NCBI GenBank assembly: GCA_000149265.1
Contig: CH003098.1
Location: forward strand, 622,159 to 686,158
DNA from: Ciona savignyi
Lineage: Eukaryota > Chordata > Ascidiacea > Phlebobranchia > Cionidae
Direction: 5' to 3'
Length of the DNA: 64,000 nucleotides
Position numbers and translations under genes: made by a program. Shown here piece after piece: positions 26,601-38,342 of this stretch; position 1 is the first letter of the stretch; each line of letters opens with the position of its first letter. The notes under the pieces were generated by a model. That model saw nothing but the letters and a program-made list of their open reading frames with translations. It did not search any database and was not told the DNA's origin.

Positions 26601-29600
26601 GCACACTTCTCTTTAAGGCTTTGCGCATTAAATTAAAATTAGTCTTTGCGATCGATTTTAATTAATAATTTTTCTTTTGCAATAGTATTAAAAATATTGT
26701 ACATCTTAAAATTCTTAATACAGAAAACAAAAAATCTAATATATAAATAACTAAATTATTAGACGATTGGGTAGACCTACTCGTAAGAGTGTGCTGAACC
26801 TGCTTTTGACCTGCGACTGTTATGTGTAGAAACTGCCTTCGACGAATACATCCGCACATCTGCCGACTGCCCTCCCTTCGCTGCCTTGGAATTAACGAAA
26901 ACCAACTTAGCTTTGTCCCTGCGCAAATTGGAGACTGTCAGCGGCTCGAAATACTTGGACTTGAGTCGAATCATCTTCAACATCTTCCTCCAGAAATCGG
27001 TAAAACACGGTATTCTCTGGACGGGGCGTCATCACGTCTAAAAGATTGGCATACTTCGACAGGTGCCGTGGCATACTTCGACAGGTTGCCGTGCGACTAC
27101 TGTTAGATTGCCGAGGCTATTACACTGTCGTTAGGCTATGTTGAGCTGTTACTGTAATATGAAATTTACCCTTTAAATGAATGAGATCAAAGCATCACCT
27201 GTAAGTGCCTTGTTCGCGGACCCAACAGTGGAAATTAATGCCAATGATGCAAATGGAAGCAGACAAAGTTTGGTTTGTGGAGAGGTCTGCTTCTGTCTTC
27301 CAACATTAGTTAACTTAAACTGGATAAATGGAAGCATATCGCAACTGACTTTGTTCATCAAACAACCAAAGGTGTAATTTGTAAACAAGAATACTTAGGG
27401 TGTTTTGATAAGTGACGGTTTGGCCTCATCAATAAATTCTTCGGTTATGTGGTCATTGTACCTTTAACGTATATTTGGTATGCTACTGTTGTTTAGCAAT
27501 TAATACAAATGTTCATCTAGGAAAATTGTATACCCTTCAAGAGCTTTACATCGGAAAGAATCATTTCACTGGAGATTGCATACCTGATTCCATATCTAGA
27601 CTCCGCAATCTTACCATATTTAACGCAAGTGAAAACCAAATTAGCAAGCTACCGGTTGAAATGGAAACCCTTGTTGCCTTAAATGAGGTGGGATATATGG
27701 TTGCATATTAAGTGATGCGCGTATTTAGCTTCTTGTTTACCGGGGAACTCTGTAATGATAGTTATATGTGCGGTTGTGTTTGTATAACTTAGTCGACTGT
27801 CTAGTTACATATCACCTTTAACTTCTTTGGGTTTCCCATTGATGGGGATAAACATGAATATCCATAGCATATCCTCCTTTTTTATGGTTGATTATTACCA
27901 CTTCGTTAGATTTGCTGGCCATTGATTGATCGCATGTGAATATAAAGTTGTTGGATATCTTAAAAAAGGCAATCATTAATCTGGAGGCCCAACAATGACG
28001 CTTTTTATATATAGAATTCTTATAAAAATGGTGTTCGTGACGTCTCCATCGTCAGTTCGAAATTTAGCTCTACAATCAGAGTAGCAAAAAAGATTTTGGG
28101 GATACGATATTTTTAAAAGCGCGGAGAAGGCCTCAATTTTTTATAGAGCTTGAATATACAACCGATAGTAAAAGTAAGCCGAAACGCTCCACAACGCTTT
28201 TATGATAAATAAATGACTGCTGGAAATGGCGCACTATAATTGTCATACTTTCGTGCTGAGGCAAGCTGCGAATAGGTTTGATATAAAAAAAGTAGTGAGT
28301 CTTAAAGTGGTGTTCGTAGACCAAATGTTGAGAACCTTGCAAAACGATACGGTATCTACAAAGTCTGTGATTGTTTCGAAAAGAAAACCAATCCACTCTT
28401 ACGACTTAACAATTATATCATCGAATAACGTGTAATTTTCCTCAAGGGCATTTTTATAGGCTTATTTTCGAATTTGTAATTTAACAATTTAGTATTATTA
28501 CATCACATATAACTTTAAATAATTCAAAAAATAATAAATGTTGCTTTAATGGGTAAATTCGGCAGTATTTTTATTTTTGTCAAAATGCATTTTAAAACTG
28601 ATGAAAACAATCCGACCAGTGGTTTGCGTAAAAATACCTCCGAAAAGGTAACTAAGACTAATTATAACCGAATTGTTTTAATACAATTTTTTTCAGTTAA
28701 AATTATCGAAAAATATTGTGGATTACCTTCCGTCAGCACTTTGTTGCTTGGTTGACGTCACCTCGCTTGACGTCACGGAAAATAACCTGAGTGAACTACC
28801 ACGTGACATACGGAATCTCAAGTCTCTGAAGAAGATTTTACTCGGTTCTAATGAGTTCACCGAATTCCCCACGGCTCTTTGTCATGTGAAACAGGTAACA
28901 CATTATATAAATATTTTGCTTAAAATATTTCATTACTTAAAACTTGTGTAAAAAGGTGTGATAAGAAACTATTGGAGACAAGGATAAGATGATGTTTCGT
29001 CCTTCCGATTAGTCTGGCGGTGCGTCGCTATCAATCGAAAGGTTTCAGTTACGAAATTGGTCGCTAGCTAGTCGGTTATGTCCTTGGGAAAGGCATTTTA
29101 CGGGCATTGCCTGAACCCAGCGGAATATTGGGTTCTACTTAATTGAAGGAACAAATGTATCATATACACCACACTGCAATGGCTCCGGTAACCCGACGAT
29201 GGGCACGAGGTAATCTGACGATTGCCCGTGTGTTAACCCCTTGGTTTTCCCATTCACGGGGATAAACATAAATATCCTATCCTATCCTATTCTATGTTCT
29301 TGTTTTATAATCCTTGAACGGGAAAACGCGCTTTATCACACGATATTAATCAAATGTCCTGAAGTGGCAATCACTATATCTCACAGCTTATATGAAGTAT
29401 AAATGTATAAAACTATCTTTAAAGGCGGGCTTAAACAAATGGAATCTAAATTAACTCTCAAAATCTATATTATTAACGCGTAAATTTTGAATTAAATAGC
29501 CTAAAATGTAAATGATCGTACTTTTTGTGTTTTATTTAAGTCTGATATATTTCAATATATAAACATATGTTTCCCTCACCAGTTGGAACATATTGACATT

Positions 29601-32600
29601 TGCAAAAACACCATTGCTTCTGTACCTCGGGAAATTTCTTTTCTAAAGCGGTTGACTCATATTGATTTCAGTCAAAATAGTTTTGATGAATTTCCCAAAG
29701 AATTGTGTTCGGTGGTGGCGCTAAAGAGCATCGATATTTCTGGTAACCAACTGAAGGACATTCCATACGAGTTTAAATTCGTAAGTTGGCACAATGTTCG
29801 TTTATATATCTAAGCTACCGAATGATTGCGTTAAACTGAAATGGACTAACTGCCGGTTGAGTGGAAATGCTTCGGACAGCTAGATGTGTGGTCGACTTGA
29901 AATCAGTCTTCTATTAACTTAGCGCACGTTGTGTATACCAAGTGAATTATTGGATTGATCAAAAACTAAACTAAAACCTCTGTTGTATTCAATACACTGT
30001 AATACCTCCCATATCTTGACCACCTTTTTGGTCCCAAGATTATATGCATGTGTATTCATTGTCTCATATCTTGCCCATAATCTACAAGTTAAGCTATAGA
30101 CATTTAGCGAGCGTTCTTTCACGCTTTCGTTGTCTCGTCTACGGGGTTCCTGGTGGGTAGGCACACGTTGCATGCGGGTACCACTGACGGACTAGCCAAT
30201 TGTCAGAACAGTTCGCGTTTGTACCCAGTCAAGCTGCCAGAGATATGTCAATATTATGTGGATTACTGACTACGGATTAAACTAAAATCTGTTCTTAAAT
30301 ATCTTTACGCTGTCGACATTTAACTACTTTACCTTTAGCATCTGATGTATTTGTTTTAGTTCGAAATGTTGGAGAATCTAAACCTGTCCGACAACCACTT
30401 TGACGAATTCCCAATGAGGCTGTGCTTCGTTGCAACTTTGAAGTCCTTAAAGTTCAACCAGGAACATGGAACAAAATTAAAAGTACTCCCCGAAAACATC
30501 AGCGGTCTGGAAAGTTTAGAGGTGGGTGTTGTATGCTTCATACAGTTCTGCCCAGCAGCGATTTGTGATCAGCAGCAGATAAACAATAGGACCTAATGAT
30601 AAGAATAATCTTTTTATCACAGTGCGAAATGCAGCGGTCAGAAAATTTGCATGTAACAAACTGCCTTGTCTTTTCAGGATATCTCCTTAGACCACAACGA
30701 ACTTGCGTGCCTGCCAGAATCGCTCGCCAATTGCCGCTGCATTTGCAGAATATCGGTTGCAGATAACTTACTCCAAAAACTGCCGGAGAGCATATGCACC
30801 TTAAAGAATTTGTCCAGTCTTAATTTAAAAGGTAGAAACATAAGTAATTGTTTATATTCTAGTTCATAGTATGGTTGATACAAATGTTTATTCTTGATCG
30901 GGTGACCAAACGAGACCTTTCTTACACAACGTTCGTTAAAATAGGCTAAAGGTTGTAAACTGTTAAAGCTATTACAATATTGGTCGTATATGTTACTACA
31001 GGAGGCGTTCTAACAAATATTCCACTGTCTCTTTAATACTAACTGACGTTATCAAAAGGGGCTGTCCATATTAAAATTGGAATTTGCACACGAAACACAG
31101 TGCATTACAAAATTTTGCTTATAATTAATCTAAACCGCTACGTACATTAGACAGTTTTTCAACAAAAACAAGTAGTAAATAAACCAGCAACACATTTATT
31201 TCACTAATCTCTACCTATCCCCTTATCAAAAACATTATGGTTTAGCTTAAGACATACTGTTAGCAACCATGAATAGGATACGGGGTTTCTATTTTTATCT
31301 AACATTACTTAAATAACATAATTAAAAACTACCACACATTACTTCCGGTATATTATATAAATTAAATTAATTGGTAAAACCTAAAGGCGAGTTCTTTAGT
31401 TTTTTGATCATTCGAGATAGTACAACTAGGTTTAACTCCGTGAGTGCATTGCCAAATGTCACACACTAATTAGAAAGTGTCTGGTTTTGATTGAACAAAT
31501 AATTTTAAGGTATTGGTTTTGGTATGGTTATAGTCGTTCACTGATTAGTGTTACAACCAAAACATTGCCACGTTTTACCCGATAAAACTAATATAAATAT
31601 TTATGAAATGATTTACCCTTTTAATAAGTCAATACCCGGAAAAGGTAACAAACTGAAGGATTTGCCATCTCAAATGTATCGACTCGAGCAGCAATTGAGT
31701 GACTTATGTTTGCTCGGAAACCCGTTGAAAGATCCGCCCATGGCAATTGCAAACGGTGGAGACATTAACCCGATCGGGAAGTATATCAAGTCAGCGGAGG
31801 ATAGAGGAGGTAAGTTAATGTTATCAAGTCGTAATTTTTTTTTTACCGGGTTAAGTTTTGAACACATGATGGACTCGTCCCTTACACCATTTTTTTATAT
31901 AGTCGGTATATGTATCGGTCGAGTTAACTATTCGGCCACACGACCGTACATAATTTCCTGTATAAACCACCTGCTTTATTTGACGATTTTTCTGTTTTCT
32001 ACTAAAATACTGTTGTTTTCGCCACCTAGCGTAAGAGATTACCTTGCGCCCACCGACGATCTGCCGGAGCTATTATAGTGTGTTGATTGAGACGTTACTT
32101 CGATTTGGTAGAACCCATGAAACTGGGTTCACGGTAATGTCCATTTAGACCTTGCTGGAAAGCGGGGCCCTACCCTCCCAGACTAATCGGTCGTAAGAAA
32201 TAGACATAAAAATATTACACCAAACCATATTACGTATTGCTTACCCTTGCCAAACTATTTTCATTCTTAGCATATTTTTTTACTTCAATGACGACTTTTA
32301 AGAAATCACCAATACTATTTATGCAGAGATACTCCTAACCAAAATGATGCAACATATTGCAATACATTGTCCGATTGACGAATTCAGCAGATTTTGCGTA
32401 AAACTCCGGATCCCTTTTCACGAAATCACATCCAACAAATCGTTGACCGAACATGAGCAGTTGATGGAACTACTGAAGTTATGGAGAATCAGGTAAGAAA
32501 GGGACAAAGTCCGCTTACGTGATAATCGACACTAGAATTCCAACCGGTTATGCCGTTAGTAGCGCATCAAACGTCAAACGAAAGGTCGTAAGATATAAAA

Positions 32601-33267
32601 AGATATAGGATATTTATGTTTAACCTCGTGAATGAACAAAACGCAAGCGACGTCATCATACTCGACACATTGCCTCGCAAATGCACAAAAGAGCGATCAC
32701 TCAAGTAATCGTCAAATGTTTGATTGATTAGTCTGGGAGATTATTACGTCGCTTTTAAAACAAAGGGCGGCTTGATTAAAACTATATACTATAGCTAGTC
32801 GGTTTTGTCCTTGGGTGTGGCAACAGACATTGCCTGGACCGACGAATGCCCGTGTATTAACCCCCTTGATTTTTCCATTCACAGGGATAAACATATATAT
32901 CCTTTCCCAGTTGTGACTTGTCCGCCGTCGGATTACCGTAGCTATGCAGTGTGTTGTTTATGATTTAGAAGTTCAATTTAATAGAACCCTACAATCAACT
33001 GGGTCGTGACGGCTAAGTGCCTGTCCATGGACAGAACACACTAATAAATACGGTAACCAGTATACGGGATATTTAGTCATGGACCGGAGATGGTCAGTTA
33101 TTCTGTCTATAGTTTTACGCTTATGCCATTTTTCTCCATATAGTATCCCCTGCTCTGCGAACGAAGCGCAGACGAAACTACTACACATTGTGGACCTGGT
33201 TGATCTGCATGGCATCCTGCTCAAGTTAAAGGCAATGCAAGTGTATGCACAAGCTCTTAGGTTGTAG
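23660..33267 (+). CDS. LRRD1: Leucine-rich-repeat protein with C-terminal death domain (LRRD1-like), 14 exons
   Basis: Exons: 23660-23838, 24362-24479, 24694-24824, 25579-25728, 25937-26059, 26830-26999, 27521-27687, 28697-28894, 29583-29780, 30360-30521, 30678-30831, 31645-31809, 32327-32492, 33144-33267. All junctions are GT-AG and close in phase, giving 734 residues and a TAG stop. Residues about 20-615 are a continuous run of leucine-rich repeats of the LxxLxLxxNxLxxLPxxI type, seen for example in exons 2 (LRGNALTSLPEAICDLKYLE), 4, 6 and 11. Exons 13-14 (residues about 639-725) form a death-domain-like helical module with the LMELLKLWRIR helix and its tryptophan, followed by the I-x-L-x-D-L pattern. 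No ZU5 region is present, which argues against PIDD1. LRR plus terminal death domain matches vertebrate LRRD1, which is somewhat longer. The likely role is protein-protein interaction in the cytoplasm; the function of LRRD1 is poorly known. The start is the first ATG before the LRRs, with no in-frame alternative visible. Exon 12 has a weak pyrimidine tract at its acceptor. The structure is secure; the orthology is less so. Confidence 0.88.
25380..25555 (+). repeat. Chimeric SINE-A, 3' half joined to foreign 5' sequence, in LRRD1-like intron 3
   Basis: From 25471 the sequence is SINE-A (GATACTTATACCGACTCTTA, GGTCCTGGTGACGAGCCCAC, GTGTTCGAAACTCGGCAC, A tail). The upstream 90 bp is not SINE-A. 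AAATCATTTCC occurs at 25369-25379 and 25556-25566, so the chimera seems to have inserted as one unit. Its downstream border lies 12 nt before exon 4. Confidence 0.7.
27048..27092 (+). repeat. 22-bp tandem duplication in LRRD1-like intron 6
   Basis: GGCATACTTCGACAGGTGCC is followed at once by GGCATACTTCGACAGGTTGC, a simple local duplication just past exon 6. Confidence 0.65.
27822..27880 (+). repeat. SINE-B 3' end fragment in LRRD1-like intron 7
   Basis: GGGTTTCCCATTGATGGGGA followed by TAAACATGAATATCC, matching the last 50 bp of full copies. Confidence 0.65.
28014..28096 (+). repeat. Degenerate SINE-A 3' half in LRRD1-like intron 7
   Basis: ATGGTGTTCGTGACGTCTCC, CAGTTCGAAATTTAGCTC and an A-rich end follow the order of the SINE-A second half. 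Confidence 0.5.
29010..29298 (+). repeat. Nearly full-length SINE-B in LRRD1-like intron 8
   Basis: Begins at GATTAGTCTGGCGGTGCGTC and ends in TATCCTATCCTATCCTATTC. All internal blocks (GCTAGCTAGTCGGTTATG, GCCTGAACCCAGCGG, CGGTAACCCGACG, TTCCCATTCACGGGGAT) are in order. Confidence 0.85.
31835..31949 (-). repeat. SINE-A in LRRD1-like intron 12
   Basis: Reverse orientation: GTACGGTCGTGTGGCCGAAT at the right end, poly-T on plus at the left end, 6-bp TAATTT on both sides. Exon 12's frame reads on into it, which makes a misleading long ORF. Confidence 0.8.
32786..32910 (+). repeat. SINE-B with internal deletion, LRRD1-like intron 13
   Basis: GCTAGTCGGTTTTGTCCTTG and ACATTGCCTGGACC are joined directly to GACGAATGCCCGTGTATTAA and the 3' end (TTCCATTCACAGGGATAAAC), so the middle third is missing. 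Confidence 0.7.
32918..33044 (-). repeat. SINE-B fragment, inverted relative to its neighbour, LRRD1-like intron 13
   Basis: On plus: CCGTCGGATTACCGTAGCTA, GCAGTGTGTTG, AACTGGGT, GCTAAGTGCCTGTCCATGGA. This is the middle of SINE-B in reverse. Confidence 0.65.
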
Positions 33268-33352
33268 GATTCACTCTGCAAGTTTCTTCAGAATTTCGCT
33301 TTCACGGCCATTCTGGTTATTCTGAATTTCCGCACCAATCGCACTTTCTACA

Positions 33353-33358
33353 AATAAA
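33353..33358 (+). terminator. Poly(A) signal of the LRR-death-domain gene
   Basis: An AATAAA lies 85 nt after the TAG stop of the LRRD1-like gene and before the convergent TM2D1 gene, the expected place for its 3' end. Confidence 0.6.
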
Positions 33359-33892
33359 ACACGTCCGTACATTTGAACTTTTCTTTTTTTAGTTATGGCT
33401 GTGTCTGAGTTTTAAAGATAAGTTTCGTAATCCTGCGATGCCAAGGTAAGCGTAGGACAGTATGCTCCCGTGTATTCTTAACGTGTGGGGGGGCAATACA
33501 TGCAATCGTGAGATTTCAACAAATTAACTTTCGGGTAAGTGTTGCGCGAGTTTGTTAAAAACAATGGAAATATGTTGCAACAGTTTTTGTCCAACCCTTA
33601 GGCAAAGGTGTTGATTGTCTATTTTCTTGCTTTTTAATGGTAGAAAAGTTCCCAATGTACGAAGGGGTAGCTGTTTAAAACTTTTTTGTTTAAAAAAAGC
33701 AATAAAAAAGTCACTAAAAACAAACTTTACTTTTTGTATTTTTGTTGTTGACATATATATTTTTGCGTAAGCGCTCAAAAAACAACTGATAAGTGTTTAA
33801 ATTTATTATGGATTTAAAAATAATAGAATATGATAATAATCGTGTTTTCCTCGTAAATGGAAAAAGTTATGGACGGTATCACAGTGTGACAT

Positions 33893-33982
33893 GCGCAGTC
33901 GTCAGATTACCTCGCGGCCCCGTCCGATTACCGGTAGCTTTTCCAGTGTGCGTTGTATATGTTATGGAGACGTTCCTTTAGT
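33893..33982 (-). repeat. SINE-B fragment in the LRRD1-like / TM2D1 gap
   Basis: GTCGTCAGATTACCTCGCGG, CGTCCGATTACCGGTAGCT and GACGTTCCTT on plus correspond to the reversed central part. The remaining gap between the convergent genes holds nothing else recognisable. Confidence 0.6.
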
Positions 33983-34190
33983 CAGCGAAATGCCTCGCCC
34001 GATGGCACAACCTTTTCGTCTGCAGCAGGTTTCGATCCTACAACCGTTGAGCAGCCAGCAAACCGTCAACGCTCCTACTTATTAAGCTAATCATAGGAAC
34101 GAGAATGTTACGTTAAATAAACAAAAGTTTTATAAAAAAAACTATTTCTTCAAATGAGAAATATGTACAGAAACAAAAGATGTAAAATAA

Positions 34191-37100
34191 TTAATAAGCA
34201 GTGTCGTTGTTAACAACTAAATGTACGAGTCTTGGACCATAAAAATCGATCACGTAATTGGATCCGTCGCTTGGCAGCAGTACCTAAAAACGGAAAATAA
34301 TTTTTTAACGTGACTTGCTTTTAATTAGTGATTAAGTAAGGAAAGGTAGGATAGAATGTCCATGTATGTTTATCCCCGTGAATAGGAAAACACAAGGATC
34401 GTTAACACACGGGCAATCGGCAGATCACTTCGCTTTTAATGTGGTGTCACATGACTTTTGTAGTTTACTGACCGGGGCGTTAGCTGAGCTTGGTTCGGTA
34501 GGCTGCCTAACGGTCTCTCGCGAGCTGCGCAGCGAAATGTCTAGTTTCCACAGAACGCCCACCAAATGTTATGGTAGCCACGATTTATAAAGTCTTGATC
34601 TTAAACTCAAAGTCTAACTCTTGATTCAGTTTAGCTGTATTCTGCGTCTCATTCAATATACAGTACGTTATACAGCATGGCGCAAGTTATCTCAAGTACA
34701 TTATTGTAGGTTATTATGGTAGGTTATTTTTCTCTTTTATATTTCCAGAATATATACAGGGCATTTACGAGGTGCGAGAAGTTTACGTGCGAGACGTTTC
34801 ACATCTGCACGTTTTAGTAACTGTGGGGAATTAGGTGGAAAAACTATGTTAATGATTTAAAACGCAAAAATACAAAGGCCCGTACAAGGTGATAATTACA
34901 TAACGGGTAATAATATGTGAGAGTCCGAAAACTTCAAATGCAAAAATAAACGACGTAAAAACACAAAATATTTAGGACATAAAATAAATTAAAACAAATA
35001 TAGATTATACGAAATACTACAGGACGTTTGTTCAATTTGGCAGAACCAATTCCATTCTCAAACTAACCATATCATCATACCTGTGTTGCAATAAGCAGAA
35101 AATCAACCAGTGCTCCTATGCCACATAATCCAAACGAGCACAACTTTATTAAACCAATAGCTGGGTATCCAAGGTAAAATCTGAAAGAATTGGTGATTAT
35201 GATTAAAAATTGTCCTAATAAATAGAATCACAAGAGAAAGTTAACTGTGCATTTATTGGCGGCAATGTTACGGGATTGAAAATGTTAACCAAACATTTTA
35301 AATTACACCATTGGCGATCCCACTAAATCTGCTTAATGCGAATTAAAAATTAAATTAACAATAACAGTATAACAAAACATTAAAATAGTCCACCTACAAA
35401 ATAGTTCTGATAAATTGTTTTGGTATGAATGATATTTATTGTTATCTTTGGTTAAAGACAACAACGCTCTAATAACATGGGTGATCATCACAATAAACCT
35501 CGTGCCTAATTAGGCTGTCAAAGCTATTACGTTAAGTACATTAAATAAAAAATAAACTACAACAAACTAAAACAGTGTTTAACACTTTTGATATAAAATT
35601 ACACCTACTTGTTACAGTGTTTTTGTAATGATCCATTTCAATTTATTAAATAAAATCAGAAAATAACCCTACAAAAGTAGTTGGGCCACGCTGGTCTAAC
35701 TGACCATGATGGGTTTAAAACTTGACTTGGCAAAAAAAGTTCATTTTGTTTGATTCAGAATGTTTATAAACTAGTCAATTCAAACCTGTTCAAGATACAT
35801 ATCACCACGATTGGAATCTTCAGTATATTTTACAATACAAATGTAAGTTGTGTTACGAATAAACATTGTGCAGAAAAGTAACAAGGTGAAAGGTATTACC
35901 CAAACCTTGCCGGGTCATGACGCTAGGCGTGTGCCTTAAATACTACACCAATTAGGGATAATGGGAGTTACCTCTAAATACATTTTTTATCAAAAGAAAC
36001 AAAAATATGAATTTGCAATGCAAATTTAAATCATAATTAAGGCTAAATCTTGTATGAAACCTAAAAATAAATTATAAATTATTTTTATTTCATATATATC
36101 TATATAGGATGGATATGGAATATTTAGGTTTATCCCTGTGAATGGGGAAACACAATGGGCGTTTTACACAGAGAAAATCTGTAAATCAGTATATGCATCT
36201 TCTCTCAGTATGTAAATATGATTTAATAAATACACAACTTACCTGTCTATACCTAACCAGCCTAAGAATAATGACAAAGCAAGTGCCACCATATAACTAT
36301 AACCGTTTGTGTATCGACATGGCACATCTTTTAAGAATCCAACCTAAAAAATTAAAATTATTAAATAAAAACATTAGAATCCAATTGAAACGTTACTTTC
36401 CCCCTTTATAACATAACTAATGATGTTTACAGCAAAATCTATCCCTTCAAGTAGTGTATTTTCTAAGCCTTTACACTATAAGATAATAATTTATGAAGTT
36501 TCACAAAATCAAATATCCGGAGCTATCATAGTCTGTTGTTCATAATAAAGTCATGAATGCATGGCAATAAACCATGTCTAGTCCACTAATAGTCGATCAA
36601 TGTATTTTGGCCATAAAACAAACTAGTTAGCAACTCGTTATAATGCCACAAATCAGTTGGCAGTCCAGCACACTACATGTACCACTAGGCTAACTGACTG
36701 AACATTTTGACCCTTTTTCCAACAAAAGAAAGGTAAAAAAAACAAAAAAACAAATCATCCCATTGATAGCTTAGTTCATTAACATATTTTCTTTGTTTAA
36801 TTACTTACACAAGTAAGCATAAATTCATAAACAAACAATTAGTCTATGAAAATTCCATAATAAATTTTTTTTTTTTGAAGTAAAAAACAATTACTTACAG
36901 TGGATCCGTTGAATTCTCTTCCGCCGCACAAAATACGATTAAGAGGTTTGCACGGAATTTTGGCAGATCCATTTTTTGCACAACCACTGAAACAATTAGC
37001 AATTGTTTAAATAATAATTTAGCTTTTATTGCATAGTGGTGATGGTAAGAATATGAAATGTTATAGCTGGACTGTCAGCACAAAGAAAAAACACTAAAAA

Positions 37101-37482
37101 GATGGAAGGAGGAAAACTGCTTACTAAAATAAAGATTATGAAATTGAGGTAGGTGTGTGATGGTTGTGGATAAAGTTGGCGTTACTTCTAAGGTTGAGAT
37201 TAACATTTGGGGCAGGATTAGAATGAGTTTTCATAGTTTAGTGAGCAATTTTCCACCTTACCTCTGTGCCCCTTTTGGTGTTGCCTCGCACAGAGTGATT
37301 TGATCTTTATCAGATATAACAAACCTGATTTCCTGTGTTATGGGGTCAATATCGGGCGTATCACATGTGTATTGTCCAACTAATAAGTTATCGCATGGCA
37401 CATCTGCACTTCTTTCGATTGAGAGCACTTCTTCAACGCAATACAATCCAATAAGAAGGATGTTAGCGAGACTTATTAACAT
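34191..37482 (-). CDS. TM2D1: TM2 domain-containing protein 1 (TM2D1, beta-amyloid-binding-protein family), 5 exons
   Basis: Exons in gene order: 37482-37325, 36986-36899, 36343-36243, 35180-35081, 34283-34191. All junctions are GT-AG and phases close, giving 179 residues. An N-terminal hydrophobic segment (MLISLANILLIGLY) looks like a signal peptide. It is followed by a cysteine-rich extracellular part with CDNLLVGQYTC, as in the family, then two hydrophobic helices (YMVALALSLFLGWLG and ALVDFLLIATQ) separated by the family's DRF motif, formed across the exon 3/4 junction (GIDR-FYLGYP). The C-terminus keeps the PSDGSNYVIDFYG motif typical of TM2D1 rather than TM2D2 or TM2D3. The protein is expected to sit in the secretory pathway or plasma membrane; TM2D proteins have been tied to Notch signalling and amyloid-beta binding. 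The gene converges with the LRR gene, the stops being about 0.9 kb apart. An AG lies 8 nt before the ATG (GGCTAG-GGTATAAA-ATG), possibly a trans-splice acceptor. No clear AATAAA was found. Confidence 0.93.
34344..34437 (-). repeat. SINE-B 3' end in TM2D1 intron 4
   Basis: On plus: TAGGATAGAATGTCCATGTA, GTTTATCCCCGTGAATAGG, ACACGGGCAATCGGCAGATC; it then diverges. Confidence 0.7.
35688..35738 (+). repeat. SINE-A 3' end in TM2D1 intron 3
   Basis: GACCATGATGGGTTTAAAAC then TTGACTTGGCAAAAAAA: B-box region and tail only. Confidence 0.5.
36098..36165 (-). repeat. SINE-B 3' end fragment in TM2D1 intron 3
   Basis: TATAGGATGGATATGGAATA, GGTTTATCCCTGTGAATGGG, then GGGCGTTTTACACA on plus. Confidence 0.6.
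37104..37262. mobile_element. Short MITE in TM2D1 intron 1
   Basis: About 155 bp with inverted ends: left GGAGGAAAACTGCTTACTAA, right (read inward on minus) GGTGGAAAATTGCTCACTAA. No coding capacity. The ends recur singly at 12.37 kb and 62.9 kb. A clear target duplication was not found. Confidence 0.65.
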
Positions 37483-37799
37483 TTTATACCCTAGCCTCTA
37501 TGAAATATATACAGGTAAACTATTGAATCTCAAAAAAAACGATGCGAATGTAAAAACAATAATAAAATGGCCTTATTAGTTATTCGTTCTCATAGTAGGG
37601 ACTTTTTGGTTTTACATAAAGTTGAAAAATAAACAATTTTGTTTTATTTCATAAAAGCAAGACGAATAAAAACGGCCCGCTGAATGCGTTTTAGTAAAAA
37701 GAATTGGCAAGAAATAAAAAAAAACTCTGCATCGTAATTCATTACCACTTGTTTATAAGTTAAAAATAAAATTTTGTGCTTGTCCGACAAATTAGTCTG

Positions 37800-38082
37800 T
37801 TTTGACTGTTCGCTATCTAGTCGGGTAGGTCATTGGGCAAGGAACTTAACGGAGATCGCCTAAACCCATTAGAATAATGGGTTCTGCCAAATTGAAAGAA
37901 CGTCTAAATAATACACAAAACACTGCAATAGCCCCGGTAACCCGACGGTGGGCGCGAGGTAATCCGACAAATAACCTTGTGTTAACGCCAATTACGTTTT
38001 CCTAGTGTCGCTTAATAATGTTCTATTAGGTACACGTCGTTTTCTTATTCATGGGGATAAACATGAATGTCTTGTCCACACA
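37800..38082 (+). repeat. SINE-B between TM2D1 and XPO6
   Basis: The body is full from GCTATCTAGTCGGGTAGG to TTCATGGGGATAAACATGAA, with about 45 bp of unrelated sequence near 38,005-38,050 splitting the 3' block. Together with the next copy it fills most of the intergenic gap. Confidence 0.75.
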
Positions 38083-38223
38083 GATGGGCCAACTAAAACT
38101 TTGTTACACAGAGTCATAAGAATGAGTGTGGTGTTTATGTTGAAAACATTTGTGTACAAGCTATATGTTATTTTAGTAGCATAAAGTTTTTGTTTAACTA
38201 TTATTAATCTTCTGGAAAGAAGC

Positions 38224-38342
38224 AACAGTGGCTAAGCGCCTGCCATGCAAACACGACCGACTAGCTAGTGGCTGGTTTGATTTCACAACCTTTCGGGTTG
38301 ACGTCCAACGCCTTATCAGTTTTAAGACGGACTAATAAAAAT
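38224..38342 (-). repeat. SINE-B head half
   Basis: On plus: GGCTAAGCGCCTGCCATGCA, ACGACCGACTAGCTAGTGGC, CAACCTTTCGGGTTGACGTC: the reversed tRNA-like half and B-box region. Confidence 0.7.

Noticed and set aside
31810..32078. C-terminal extension of LRR exon 12 to a stop at 32078
   Set aside because: The extension is intron 12 and runs through an inverted SINE-A. The donor GTAAGT at 31810 and the in-phase death-domain exon at 32327 explain the gene better.
37258..37324. Reading TM2D1 exon 1 on to GTAAGG near 37,262
   Set aside because: The donor at 37324 (ATCAG|GTTTGT) joins in phase to the next cysteine-containing exon and matches family spacing; the longer form would add sequence absent from the family.
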